Shown: positions 52,113 through 61,393, counted from the first letter of the stretch. The stretch is 64,000 bases of DNA from Scatosoma sp045643825 (GCA_045643825.1 JAZRFV010000084.1:1-64000); one strand, 5' to 3'. The notes: generated from the sequence alone by a model not told the origin. A program made the numbers and translations.

Positions 52113-52784
52113 ATGATATATTCCGACTTTCTTGAGATACTAAACGGCTATGCGGAAAAAGAGTTTGCTGATTTTCAGCGCCGTTTGATTTTTACAAAGT
52201 ATAAAATTCTTGGGGTAAGAACTCCAATCCTGCATAGGTTGGCAAAGGAGTTTTTCTCGGATTTTGAAACAATTTTCGCTTATCCAAACGAATATTACGA
52301 GGTGGCTGCAATAAAACTGTTTCAAGCGGCTACATTGCCTTACGAGGACTTTCTTAAATATCTTTACGATTGCATTACATTGATGGATAATTGGGCTCTT
52401 TGTGACGGTTTCAAGGCAAAATGCATTAAAATGCATAAAGAGGAATTTGTTTCCGTCTTACAAGATTTGTTTGCTCATGGCGGTGAGTATGAGGAACGGT
52501 ATCCGTTGGTTGTACTTTTAACGGAATATGTAGAGGGGAAATATTTACCGATTATAGAAGAATTTCTTCGTAAGGCAGATACTTCTCGTTATTACGTACA
52601 TATGGCAGCGGCGTGGCTCATTGCCGAAGTTCTCGTGAAAGAGTACGACGAAGGGGTGACGTTGTTAAAACAAGGTGTTACGGATGCCAAAACACACAAC
52701 AAAGCGATACAAAAGGCAATTGAAAGCCATCGCTTAACAAACGAACAAAAGGAATTTTTACGTTCCTTAAAAATAAGAAAATAA
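52113..52784 (+). CDS. AlkD-like DNA alkylation repair protein
   Basis: A 223-residue all-helical HEAT-repeat protein matching the AlkD-type DNA glycosylase family: 'ILGVRTPILHRLAKEF', 'MDNWALCDGF' and the late 'VHMAAAWLIAEVLVK'. Such proteins remove bulky alkylated bases; some paralogues have lost activity. The Asp of the 'NWALCD' region is present. It follows the M16 gene by 16 bases and precedes tex. Confidence 0.82.
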   Translation: MIYSDFLEILNGYAEKEFADFQRRLIFTKYKILGVRTPILHRLAKEFFSDFETIFAYPNEYYEVAAIKLFQAATLPYEDFLKYLYDCITLMDNWALCDGFKAKCIKMHKEEFVSVLQDLFAHGGEYEERYPLVVLLTEYVEGKYLPIIEEFLRKADTSRYYVHMAAAWLIAEVLVKEYDEGVTLLKQGVTDAKTHNKAIQKAIESHRLTNEQKEFLRSLKIRK

Positions 52785-52802
52785 TTTTTACAGGTAAACT
52801 TT

Positions 52803-54974
52803 ATGGATATTTTACAAACGATTACACAAGAATTCAATTTAAATCCCACGCACGTGAAAAATATCGTGTCCTTGATTGATGAAGGCAATACCATCCCTTT
52901 TATTGCCCGTTATCGTAAGGAAATGACGGGGAACTGCGACGATCAGCTTTTGAGAGAGCTTTTCGATCGTCTTACGTACCTCCGCAACCTTGAAAAGAGT
53001 AAGGAAGAGAAAATTAAGGCGATTACTGAACAGGGTAAAATGACGGAGGAAATCCGCGTTGCGATGGCAAACGCCGTTACTTTGACGGAGGTGGAGGATA
53101 TTTACCGCCCTTACAAACAAAAACGTAAGACACGTGCTTCCGTGGCGATTGCAAAGGGGTTGCAACCCTTTGCGGATACGATTTTGGCGCAGGATAAAGC
53201 CCTTGACGTACGAGCAGAGGCTGAAAAATATATCACGGAAGAGGTAAAAACGGTTGCGGATGCAATCGATGGTGCGCGTGATATCATTGCTGAAATTATT
53301 TCCGATGATGCGGCGACTCGTAAAAAGTTGCGTAATTTCTTCTTTAAACACGGCGAAATGGTTTCCTCTTACGCAAAGGGCAAGGAAGAAGCGGATGAAA
53401 CGAAAACGTATGGTATGTATGCAGATTACTGCGAACCTGTTTCCGAGGTGAAGAGCCATCGTATTCTTGCCTTAAATCGTGGTGAAAAGGAAGAATTCTT
53501 GAAGGTATCCATCGTTGTGGATGGTGATTTTGCAAAGCGTATTACGGCGGCAAGCTTCTTAAAAGACGGTGGCGAATCCACGAAGATTGTAAAAGAAGCG
53601 GCGGAAGACGGTTATGATAGATTGATTGCGCCCTCCGTAGAAAGAGAGGTTCGTTCGCAACTTTTTGAAGATGCAAGCGAACAAGCGATTAAGATGTTCG
53701 AGCTTAATTTGAAACCCTTATTGATGCAACCGCCTGTGAAGGATAAAATCACGATGGGTTGGGACCCTGCGTATCGTACGGGGTGCAAAATTTGCGTGGT
53801 AGACGGTACGGGCAAGGTGCTTGATAAAACCGTTGTTTTCCCCACCCCTCCTCAAAATAAGACGGAAGAAGCAAAGGTTGTCTTGAAAAAGTTGATTGCA
53901 AAATACGGCGTGCAGGTTATTTCTTGCGGTAACGGTACGGCAAGCAAGGAAAGCGAAATCTTTATCGCTGAACTCGTTAAGGAGATTAAGGCGGAAACGG
54001 GTAGAGAAGTCGGCTACGTTATCGTAAATGAAGCTGGCGCATCCGTATATTCGGCGAGTGCGCTGGCGAAGGAAGAATTCCCCGATTACGATGTAACGGC
54101 ACGTAGTGCGGTATCTATCGCTCGTAGATTGCAAGATCCTTTGGCGGAACTTATCAAAATCGATCCGAAATCCATTGGCGTTGGTCAATACCAACACGAT
54201 ATGAATGAAAAGCGTTTGGACGGCGTTCTTGTAGGCGTTTTGGAAGATTGTGTAAACAGCGTTGGCGTGGATTTGAACACGGCGAGCGTGTCTCTTTTGA
54301 AATTTGTTGCTGGTTTAAACTCTGGCGTGGCGAAAAACATCGTTGCGTACCGTGAAGAAAATGGTAGATTTAAATCCCGTAAGCAGCTTTTGAAGGTGCC
54401 GAAGCTTGGTGAAAAGGCGTATACGCAATGTGCTGGCTTCTTGCGTATTGACTGTGGTGAAAATATTTTGGATAACACCGCTGTACACCCTGAATCCTAT
54501 GCAAAAGCGGAAAAACTCCTTTCCTTGTTCTCTTACACCAAAGAGGATGTGAAAGCTCGTAAAATCGACGATTTACGCCAAAAAATTAAGGCTTATGGCG
54601 AAGAGAAAGCGGCAAAAGAAACCGAACTTGATAAAGCAACGATGAACGATATTATCACCGAACTTATGAAGCCCGGTCGTGATATCCGTGATGCTTTGCC
54701 TGCTCCCATCCTTCGTAAAGATATTATGGGCATTGAAGATTTGAAGGTGGGCATGGAATTGACAGGTACGGTGCGTAACGTCGTTGACTTTGGCGCGTTT
54801 ATCGATATCGGTGTGCATCAAGACGGTTTGGTGCATATTTCCGAAATTACCGAACGTTATATTCGTCATCCTTCCGAGGTATTGAAGGTTGGTCAAATCG
54901 TGCAGGTTCGTGTAAAAGAAGTGGATGTTAAGAAAAACCGTATCGGGTTGACGATGAAAAATAAGACGAAATAA
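52803..54974 (+). CDS. Tex family RNA-binding transcriptional accessory protein
   Basis: A 723-residue protein with the Tex order: N-terminal helix-turn-helix-like region ('IPFIARYRKEMTG'), YqgF RNase H-like domain ('DPAYRTGCKICVVD'), helix-hairpin-helix region ('GVAKNIVAYREENGRFKSR' then 'LLKVPKLG') and a C-terminal S1 RNA-binding domain ('GTVRNVVDFGAFIDIGVHQ' with 'GLVHISE'). Full length for the family. Transcription-related role in Bacteria is known in outline only. Confidence 0.95.
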   Translation: MDILQTITQEFNLNPTHVKNIVSLIDEGNTIPFIARYRKEMTGNCDDQLLRELFDRLTYLRNLEKSKEEKIKAITEQGKMTEEIRVAMANAVTLTEVEDIYRPYKQKRKTRASVAIAKGLQPFADTILAQDKALDVRAEAEKYITEEVKTVADAIDGARDIIAEIISDDAATRKKLRNFFFKHGEMVSSYAKGKEEADETKTYGMYADYCEPVSEVKSHRILALNRGEKEEFLKVSIVVDGDFAKRITAASFLKDGGESTKIVKEAAEDGYDRLIAPSVEREVRSQLFEDASEQAIKMFELNLKPLLMQPPVKDKITMGWDPAYRTGCKICVVDGTGKVLDKTVVFPTPPQNKTEEAKVVLKKLIAKYGVQVISCGNGTASKESEIFIAELVKEIKAETGREVGYVIVNEAGASVYSASALAKEEFPDYDVTARSAVSIARRLQDPLAELIKIDPKSIGVGQYQHDMNEKRLDGVLVGVLEDCVNSVGVDLNTASVSLLKFVAGLNSGVAKNIVAYREENGRFKSRKQLLKVPKLGEKAYTQCAGFLRIDCGENILDNTAVHPESYAKAEKLLSLFSYTKEDVKARKIDDLRQKIKAYGEEKAAKETELDKATMNDIITELMKPGRDIRDALPAPILRKDIMGIEDLKVGMELTGTVRNVVDFGAFIDIGVHQDGLVHISEITERYIRHPSEVLKVGQIVQVRVKEVDVKKNRIGLTMKNKTK

Positions 54975-55003
54975 GGCGTTTGCGGAAAAATACGGAAAAA
55001 CAC

Positions 55004-55032
55004 TTGACAATATAATCTATTTATATTAAAAT
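55004..55032 (+). promoter_or_regulatory. Promoter for acpP
   Basis: TTGACA (55004-55009), 17-base spacer, TAAAAT (55027-55032). Confidence 0.7.
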
Positions 55033-55077
55033 ACTTATGTCAAATACATTGACGCTAACGACACGGAGGAAAAATTT

Positions 55078-55302
55078 ATGTTAGAAAAAATCCAGGCTAT
55101 GCTTGCCGAAGCTCTTAATCTTCCCGTTGAGAAGGTTACCCCTGATGCAAAGATCGTTGATGATCTTGGTGCTGATTCGTTGGACGTTGTTGAACTTTTG
55201 AGCCAACTTGAAGACGAATATGGTATCACCATTCCCGATGACGAGGTTGAAAATCTTGTTACGGTTGCTGACGTAGCGACGGCAGTAGAAAAGCTTCAAT
55301 AA
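55078..55302 (+). CDS. acpP: Acyl carrier protein
   Basis: 74 residues, acidic four-helix carrier for fatty-acid synthesis. The phosphopantetheine Ser is Ser 34 in 'DLGADSLDVVEL'. GGAGG precedes the ATG by about 9 bases. It is monocistronic: own promoter upstream and terminator downstream, not within a fab cluster. Confidence 0.97.
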   Translation: MLEKIQAMLAEALNLPVEKVTPDAKIVDDLGADSLDVVELLSQLEDEYGITIPDDEVENLVTVADVATAVEKLQ

Positions 55303-55318
55303 TTTTTTTTAAGAGTAT

Positions 55319-55353
55319 AAAATGCCTTTGGGTTACCCGGAGGCATTTTATTA
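55319..55353 (+). terminator. Terminator after acpP
   Basis: AAAATGCCT / AGGCATTTT outer arms with an inner GGGT/ACCC stem, then TATTAT. Confidence 0.75.
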
Positions 55354-55375
55354 TAGATATACAAAAGAGGAAATT

Positions 55376-56788
55376 ATGAAAAATAAATTCGTCAAATATC
55401 TATTATTATTCATTCTTGTGCTTATCCCTTGTGTAATGCAATCCGCATGCAAAAAAGCAAAAGGGGGTGTAGAGGAGTTTATACCTATCTACAACGAGGC
55501 ATCAAGTGGGAGCGAGTCGCTTTTGGAGGAAAGTTCCGAAAGTGAGGCTGTAGAAAGTTCTTCGCAAACCAACGAGGAGGAAAGCTCTTCTGCGAGTGAG
55601 CGTGTTGAGCCTGAAACCTCGTATGAGGAAGATGAGGTTGAGGAAGAACCTACGGGTTGTACAACGCATAGTATGGTAATATCTTCCGTGGACGCTGATT
55701 GTATCACAGACGGGTTCTACAAAAAATGGTGCGAAAACTGCGATTTTGTGGAAGAATTCTATACAATCAACGCCATTGGGCATATCGGCACGGAGGCTGC
55801 TGAGATTTCGCCTACTTGTCAGGAAGACGGGTATAGCTCCTACATATATTGTATAACATGCGAAGAGATATTGGAGGAGGGTGCTATTCTTCCGATGATA
55901 GATCACGACTATGTAACGGGTTTTGGTGCTTGTATTTGGTGTGATGCGGTTCAATTAAGTTACGAGGTTGTGGAGGGCGAGCGTTGCTACGCCGTATGTG
56001 TAGGACCTGTTCCCCGAAATCCGAAACCGTTGGCTCGTTTTGTACATATTCCCGACACCGTTACTGTTATTGCCAAGGATTCTACGGGGCAGGACAAGTT
56101 GTACGAAAATATTCCCGTTGTAAAAATTGCAACCAATGCATTTGCCAAGGCGTACGATCTAAATAAGCTCATTATTGGTAAAAACGTTGAGGAAATCGGG
56201 GTAGGCGCATTTATCCATTGCTTTAATTTGCGTGAAGTATATGATAAATCTCAATTAAAGATTGGGCTGCAAGGTAGGGAAGAAAATGGCTGCATTACTG
56301 ATAACGTAAAGCAAGAGGATATCCATTATACGGATGATTTTGTTAGTAAAATCAGCGAAGATAAGGCGAGTGGGTGTTTCTTATATACGGACGAGGATAT
56401 GGTAGAGCTTATCGGTATCCGTGATATTATGGAGGATGTCGTGATTCCCGAGGGCGTTACACACATGTCGAATGCCATTTTTGTGATGGCGCACCGAATT
56501 ACTACATTGACGATTGCCACAACGGTAAAATATATCGCTCCGCTTGCATTTGGCCTTCCTTGTGACCAGCATAGGGCGCCTAATCATACGAAAAAGGATT
56601 GCTCTTTCTTCTTGGAAAAGATTACGTTCCTTAATCCATACGGCTGGAGTGCATACGAGGAAATCGGCGGGGCACTGATTTATAACTTTACGGCAATGGA
56701 ATTGAGTGATAATCCCGAAGGTACTTGCTTGAATTTAGCTTGGGAATATATGCGTATGAACGCGCATTGGATTCGGACGGACAATTAA
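55376..56788 (+). CDS. LRR_5 (BspA-like) surface lipoprotein with Cys-pair module
   Basis: A 470-residue lipoprotein (lipobox QSAC, Cys 25). An acidic Ser/Glu-rich linker (about 35-95) is followed by two Cys-pair modules ('WCENCDF', 'PTCQEDGYSSYIYCITC') of the kind also present in the phosphoesterase at 10470. The C-terminal half has BspA-type leucine-rich repeats ('VVKIATNAFAKAYDLNKLII', 'VEEIGVGAFIHCFNLREVY'), a fold used for binding host or neighbour surfaces in gut bacteria. ATG 55376 follows AGAGGAA; the upstream in-frame ATG 55322 lies in the acpP terminator. Ligand unknown. Confidence 0.82.
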   Translation: MKNKFVKYLLLFILVLIPCVMQSACKKAKGGVEEFIPIYNEASSGSESLLEESSESEAVESSSQTNEEESSSASERVEPETSYEEDEVEEEPTGCTTHSMVISSVDADCITDGFYKKWCENCDFVEEFYTINAIGHIGTEAAEISPTCQEDGYSSYIYCITCEEILEEGAILPMIDHDYVTGFGACIWCDAVQLSYEVVEGERCYAVCVGPVPRNPKPLARFVHIPDTVTVIAKDSTGQDKLYENIPVVKIATNAFAKAYDLNKLIIGKNVEEIGVGAFIHCFNLREVYDKSQLKIGLQGREENGCITDNVKQEDIHYTDDFVSKISEDKASGCFLYTDEDMVELIGIRDIMEDVVIPEGVTHMSNAIFVMAHRITTLTIATTVKYIAPLAFGLPCDQHRAPNHTKKDCSFFLEKITFLNPYGWSAYEEIGGALIYNFTAMELSDNPEGTCLNLAWEYMRMNAHWIRTDN

Positions 56789-56809
56789 GCTCTAAACCAT
56801 TGAAAATGA

Positions 56810-56838
56810 TTGCTTTATTTAAAAAGTTATGCTATAAT
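56810..56838 (+). promoter_or_regulatory. Promoter for the ABC-F gene
   Basis: TTGCTT (56810-56815), 17-base spacer, extended -10 TGC-TATAAT (56833-56838). Confidence 0.7.
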
Positions 56839-56870
56839 ACTGTGGTTAATAATAAAGACAGAGGTGTTAA

Positions 56871-58448
56871 ATGTTACAGGTTACAGGGGTATCCCTTCAA
56901 TTTGGCAGTAAAAAGTTGTTTGAAGACGTAAATTTGAAGTTTACGAAGGGAAACTGCTATGGTATCATTGGTGCAAACGGTGCAGGCAAATCTACCTTCT
57001 TAAAGGTACTTTCCGGGGAGCTTGAACCCCAAAAGGGTTTCGTTTCTTTGGACAAGAATGAACGTATGTCCGTTTTGCAACAAAACCAAAATATGTATGA
57101 CAATGAAACGGTTTTGCGTACCGTTATGCTTGGTTACAAGCGTTTGGTCGAAATCATGGATGAAAAGGATGCTTTGTACGCAAAGCCTGACTTTTCGGAA
57201 GAAGATGGCGTTCGCGCAGCGGATTTGGAAAGCGAATTTGCTGAAATGAACGGCTATGATGCGGAATTCCAAGCCGCACAGCTACTTAACGCATTGGATA
57301 TTGGTGAAGAATACCACTATTCGTTGATGAGTGATTTGGATGCAAAGCAAAAGGTGCGTGTATTGCTTGCACAGGCATTGTTCGGCGATCCTGACGTATT
57401 GCTTTTGGACGAGCCTACCAACAACCTTGACATTAAAACGGTTAGATGGCTTGAAAACTATTTGATGGACTTTGAAAATACCATCATTATCGTTTCCCAC
57501 AACCGTCACTTCCTTAATAAAGTATGTACCAACATTTGCGACGTTGACTTTGGTAAAATCAACATGTACGTTGGTAACTACGATTTCTGGTATCAAACCA
57601 GCCAATTGCTTGCGCGTCAACAAAAGGACCAAAACAAGAAAGCAGAGCAAAGAGCGAAGGAATTGCAAGAATTTATTGCGCGTTTCGCGGCAAACGCGTC
57701 CAAGTCTCGTCAGGCTACCTCGCGTAAGAAAGAGCTTGAAAAGCTTACGATTAACGACTTTAAGCCGTCCCTTCGTAAATATCCCTTCATTGATTTCAAG
57801 TTTGAAAAAGACATTGGCAACGATATCCTTATCGTAGAGGACTTGACCAAGGAAGGTTACTTTGAAAAGGTTTCCTTCAGTGTTCAGCGTGATGAAAAAA
57901 TCGGTATCGTATCCGATAAGAGTACCACTCTTACGATGCTCTACGATATTTTGATGGGTAAAGAACAGCCCGACTCTGGTACGGTGAAGTGGGGTAAAAC
58001 GATTTCCGTTTCCTATTTCCCTCAAAACAACAACGATTACTTCATGGGTTGCGACTTGAACTTGGTGGAATGGCTTTCGCAATACTCCAACGACCATTTC
58101 GAAGAATATCTTCGTGGTTGGCTGGGTAGAATGCTTTTCTCGGGCGAAGAAGCGTTGAAGAAGGCAAAGGTGCTTTCCGGTGGCGAAAAGGTACGCTGTA
58201 TGCTTGCTAAAATGATGCTTGAGGGCAGCAATTTCCTTATTTTTGACGAACCGACCAACCACCTTGATCTCGAATCGATTACCGCACTTAACAATGGTTT
58301 AAGCAATTATAAGGGCTGTATGTTGTTGACCTCGCACGACCAAGAATTGATGAATACCGTTGCAAACCGTATTATCGAAATCAACGATAAGAAGACCTAC
58401 GATAGACCTGTTACCTACGACGAATATATCGACGAAACACATTCTTAA
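56871..58448 (+). CDS. ABC-F family ATPase (YkpA/YbiT-like)
   Basis: A 525-residue cytoplasmic protein with two ABC ATPase domains and no membrane part, a ribosome-associated translation factor type. Domain 1: Walker A 'GANGAGKST', degenerate signature 'MSDLDAKQKVRVLLAQAL', Walker B 'VLLLDEPTNNLD'. Linker about 240-320, Lys/Arg-rich. Domain 2: signature 'LSGGEKVRCMLAKMM', Walker B 'FLIFDEPTNHLD'; its Walker A is replaced by 'SDKSTTLT', weaker than the consensus. GAGGTG precedes the ATG. Followed by a terminator. Confidence 0.93.
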   Translation: MLQVTGVSLQFGSKKLFEDVNLKFTKGNCYGIIGANGAGKSTFLKVLSGELEPQKGFVSLDKNERMSVLQQNQNMYDNETVLRTVMLGYKRLVEIMDEKDALYAKPDFSEEDGVRAADLESEFAEMNGYDAEFQAAQLLNALDIGEEYHYSLMSDLDAKQKVRVLLAQALFGDPDVLLLDEPTNNLDIKTVRWLENYLMDFENTIIIVSHNRHFLNKVCTNICDVDFGKINMYVGNYDFWYQTSQLLARQQKDQNKKAEQRAKELQEFIARFAANASKSRQATSRKKELEKLTINDFKPSLRKYPFIDFKFEKDIGNDILIVEDLTKEGYFEKVSFSVQRDEKIGIVSDKSTTLTMLYDILMGKEQPDSGTVKWGKTISVSYFPQNNNDYFMGCDLNLVEWLSQYSNDHFEEYLRGWLGRMLFSGEEALKKAKVLSGGEKVRCMLAKMMLEGSNFLIFDEPTNHLDLESITALNNGLSNYKGCMLLTSHDQELMNTVANRIIEINDKKTYDRPVTYDEYIDETHS

Positions 58449-58454
58449 TAGACA

Positions 58455-58486
58455 AAAAAAACCGTATGAACCCATACGGTTTTTTA
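58455..58486 (+). terminator. Terminator after the ABC-F gene
   Basis: ACCGTATG/CATACGGT stem extended by A/T pairs, ending TTTTTT. Confidence 0.9.
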
Positions 58487-58488
58487 TT

Positions 58489-58575
58489 TTCGACAAATTT
58501 CGGGACGGATTATCGATTATTTTACAATAATATACGATTATTTTAAAAATATTTTTGAATATTGTAAAATAATCG
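58489..58575. promoter_or_regulatory. spo0A upstream region: 0A box and 16-bp inverted repeat
   Basis: TTCGACA (58489-58495) is the reverse complement of the Spo0A box TGTCGAA. CGATTATTTTACAATA (58514-58529) and TATTGTAAAATAATCG (58560-58575) form a perfect 16-bp inverted repeat, and a partial third copy CGATTATTTTA starts at 58535. The right arm ends one base before the -35 element, so a repressor or activator site is likely; the binding protein is unknown. Confidence 0.6.
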
Positions 58576-58576
58576 C

Positions 58577-58605
58577 TTTACAAGTTGCAAATTATGTATT
58601 ATAAT
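58577..58605 (+). promoter_or_regulatory. Sigma-A promoter for spo0A
   Basis: TTTACA (58577-58582), 17-base spacer, TATAAT (58600-58605). Confidence 0.75.
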
Positions 58606-58647
58606 AGGGCTACCATATGGAAAAAACTTAACACAAGGAGAACTATT

Positions 58648-59406
58648 ATGAGAACAAACACAGTTATTTTACTTGAATCGAATATGGCGGTATTATCGCA
58701 ATTAAGGGATGCATTGAGCGAGGATCGAAACTTTAACGTTGTATATGCAGGCGACGATGGCGATGAAGGAATCAAACAAATTCTTTCCTTGAAACCTGAT
58801 TTGGTGATTGTAGGCATGATATTAAAGGGTACGGACGGCTGTGGTGTAATCCGTATGGTGAAAAAGACGTGGGCGAATGCTAAAATTATCGCTATGGGTA
58901 TCCCCAACGATGCATTGGTGGAACGGGCGATGTCGGAAGGCGCAGCTTATTATCTTGGAAAACCGTTTTCCGTTTCTACGGCGATGGAACGTATCCAAGA
59001 GCTGATGAAGGATAAGCCCTCTAACGGAAAGGATACGGCGGTAAAGCGTAAGCCTATCACGATAGAGGAAAAGATAAGTGAAATTTTCATTGCAATCGGT
59101 ATTCCTCCGCATATTAAAGGCTATGGTTATTTAAGGGAAGGTATTAAGGCGACGATTGAGCGCCCGTATATCATAAACAGTGTTACGAAAGAATTGTATC
59201 CGTCTATCGCAAAGAAATTTAGCACAACGCCGAGTAAGGTAGAAAGGGCGATTCGGCACGCAATCGAGGTTGCGTGGAATAGAGGTCGTATCGATGCAAT
59301 TAACGCTATTTTTGGGGCAAGGATTTATCTTGGCGTGGAAAAGCCGACTAATAGCGAATTTATCGCCCTTGTTGCGGATAAACTTATTCTTGAAAATATG
59401 GTATAA
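58648..59406 (+). CDS. spo0A: Spo0A-type sporulation master regulator with degenerate receiver
   Basis: A 252-residue response regulator. The C-terminal Spo0A DNA-binding domain (about 140-252) is intact: 'GIPPHIKGYGYLREGIK', 'ITKELYPSIAKKF'-like helix, 'RVERAIRHAIEVAW'-like recognition region (here KVERAIRHAIEVAW) and 'KPTNSEFIALVADKL'. The receiver domain (1-125) keeps the fold and 'LGKPF', but position 56, the phospho-acceptor Asp in Bacillus, is Gly ('VIVGMIL'), and the acidic pair at 10-11 is Glu-Ser. Phosphorylation as in Bacillus therefore looks impossible. AAGGAGA at 58636-58642 fixes the start. Convergent with groEL. Confidence 0.93.
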   Translation: MRTNTVILLESNMAVLSQLRDALSEDRNFNVVYAGDDGDEGIKQILSLKPDLVIVGMILKGTDGCGVIRMVKKTWANAKIIAMGIPNDALVERAMSEGAAYYLGKPFSVSTAMERIQELMKDKPSNGKDTAVKRKPITIEEKISEIFIAIGIPPHIKGYGYLREGIKATIERPYIINSVTKELYPSIAKKFSTTPSKVERAIRHAIEVAWNRGRIDAINAIFGARIYLGVEKPTNSEFIALVADKLILENMV

Positions 59407-59411
59407 AAATA

Positions 59412-59439
59412 AAAGGACAGCTTTAAAAAGCTGTCCTTT
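59412..59439. terminator. Bidirectional terminator between spo0A and groEL
   Basis: Perfect 13-bp arms AAAGGACAGCTTT / AAAGCTGTCCTTT around AA. On the minus strand it runs into ATTTTTAT, serving groEL; on the plus strand it serves spo0A. Confidence 0.88.
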
Positions 59440-59460
59440 GCCATTATTTTTCGGTTTTTA

Positions 59461-61086
59461 TTAATACATACCGCCCATATCACCGCCAGGAGCCATAGGA
59501 GCAGGAGGGGTAGGGATATCGGTTACGATGCTTTCCGTGGTAAGCAAGGTTGCAGCAACGGAAGCCGCATTTTGCAATACGGAACGGGTAACCTTCGTAG
59601 GATCGATGATACCGCATTCTACCATATCGCAGTATTTGTTGTTCAACGCATCAAAGCCGTAGTTGGTCTTTTTGGAGGAAAGTACCTTATCAACGATAAC
59701 GGAACCATCCAAGCCTGCGTTCTTTGCAATTTGTCTGATGGGTTCTTCCAAAGCCTTCAAAACAATTGCCGCACCCGTCTTTTCGTCACCGTTCAAGCTT
59801 GCAACCAACTTTTTCACGGTAGGAACTGCAGAGAGGAGGGCGCTGCCGCCGCCGGGAACGTAACCTTCTTCAACTGCTGCTCTCGTTGCCGCCAAAGCAT
59901 CGTCGATACGCAATTTCTTTTCTTTCATTTCAACTTCGGTTGCTGCGCCTACGCTGATAACTGCTACGCCGCCTGCAAGTTTTGCAAGACGTTCTTGCAA
60001 TTTTTCACGATCGTAATCGGATTTGGTTTCAGCAATTTGCGATTTGATGGACATAATGCGTTCTTTAATCGCCATGACGTCGCCTGCACCGCCAACGATG
60101 GTGGTGTTTTCTTTGTCAACGCGTACGCTTGCCGCTCTACCCAACATATTGATGGTAACTTCCTTGAATTCGATGCCCAAATCGGAGGAGATAACTTCAC
60201 CACCCGTAAGGATTGCGATATCACGAAGCATTTCTTTTCTTCTATCACCAAAGCCAGGAGCTTTTACTGCAACGGAGTTGAATACACCCTTAAGCTTATT
60301 TACGATCAACGCCGCCAAAGCATCGCCTTCAACGTCTTCCGCGATAATAAGGAGTTTAGCGCCTTGTTGTGCAAGGGGTTCGATTACGGGAAGAATTTCC
60401 TGCAAGCTGGAAATTTTCTTATCGGTGATCAAAATGTAGGGGTTTTCCATAACCGCTTCCATTTTATCGGTATTCGTTACCATGTATGCGGATGCGTAGC
60501 CACGGTCAAACTGCATACCTTCTACGGTAGAAAGCTCGGTGTTCATAGACTTGCCTTCTTCTACGGTAATAACGCCGTCTTTACCTACGATTTCCATTGC
60601 TTTTGCAATCAAGCTACCGATTTCAGGGCTACCAGCCGAGATGGAAGCCGTTTGTTCAATGGCTTTGTTGCTTTCAACGGCTTTAGAGATGCCTTTGAGG
60701 TGTTCAACCGTCGTATCAACAGCCTTTTTGATTCCTTCCTTCAAGATGATGGGATTAGCGCCTGCCGCAAGGTTTTTCAAACCTTCGCGAACGATTGCTT
60801 GCGCCAAAACAACAGCCGTCGTCGTACCGTCGCCAGCAACGTCGTTAGTTTTAGTGGAAACTTCCTTTACAAGCTGTGCACCCATATTTTCAAAAGGATC
60901 GTTGAGTTCGATTTACTTTGCGATCGTTACACCGTCGTTGGTGATGAGGGGGGCACCGAATTTTTTATCAAGTACAACGTTTCTACCTTTGGGCCCGAGG
61001 GTAATTTTTACCGTATCTGCCAAAACGTTAACGCCTGATTCCAATGCTTTTCTTGCGTCTTCGCCGTATTTAATCTGTTTTGCCAT
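59461..61086 (-). pseudogene. groEL: groEL (60-kDa chaperonin) with an in-frame TAA at codon 58
   Basis: The frame from ATG 61086 (MAKQIKYGEDARKAL) to the stop at 59461 encodes a full 541-codon GroEL in one phase, ending in the Gly-Gly-Met type tail ('GGDMGGMY'). Family marks are 'GPKGRNVVLDKKFG', 'NDGVTIAK', 'GDGTTTAVVLAQ' and the rest of the chaperonin. Codon 58 (60915-60913), normally Glu in 'TIAKEIEL', is TAA, so translation would stop after 57 residues. No shift of frame occurs. The change is one base from GAA. As groEL is normally essential, a base-call or assembly error is the simplest reading; a true pseudogene with another copy elsewhere, or readthrough, remain possible. It lies 19 bases after groES. 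Confidence 0.9.
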
Positions 61087-61105
61087 GTCTATTCTCCTTT
61101 TATAA

Positions 61106-61393
61106 TCAGTCTTCTACGATTGCGAGGATATCGCTTTGTTTAATAATCGTAAATTCTTTACCGTCAACTTTGAAATTAGAGCCAGCGTAGTTGGAACAAA
61201 GCACCTTGTCACCAACTTTAACCTGCATTTTTACTTCCTTACCATCGATGATACCGCCAGGGCCAACCGCTACAACCTGACAGGTTTGGGGCTTTTCTTG
61301 TGCGGAAGAGGGAAGGTAAAAACCGCTTTTCGTTTTTTCTTCTACCGTTACGCTTTCGATAACAACTTTGTCGAATAAAGGTTTAATATTCAT
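61106..61393 (-). CDS. groES: 10-kDa co-chaperonin GroES
   Basis: A 95-residue lid protein of the chaperonin. It has 'IKPLFDKVVIE' at the N-terminus, the mobile loop 'KTKSGFYLPSSAQEKP', 'VVAVGPGG' and the C-terminal 'KEFTIIKQSDILAIVED'. CGGAGGAATTT precedes the ATG on the minus strand. It starts the groES-groEL operon from a sigma-A promoter, with no CIRCE element visible. Confidence 0.96.
   Translation of the reverse strand: MNIKPLFDKVVIESVTVEEKTKSGFYLPSSAQEKPQTCQVVAVGPGGIIDGKEVKMQVKVGDKVLCSNYAGSNFKVDGKEFTIIKQSDILAIVED

Noticed and set aside
57282..58262. Minus-strand open frame of 326 codons over the ABC-F gene
   Set aside because: Antisense to conserved ATPase motifs and without promoter or ribosome site.
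59572..61038. Open frame of 488 codons on the plus strand across groEL
   Set aside because: It is antisense to the conserved chaperonin, shows no domain, and is a codon-bias shadow.
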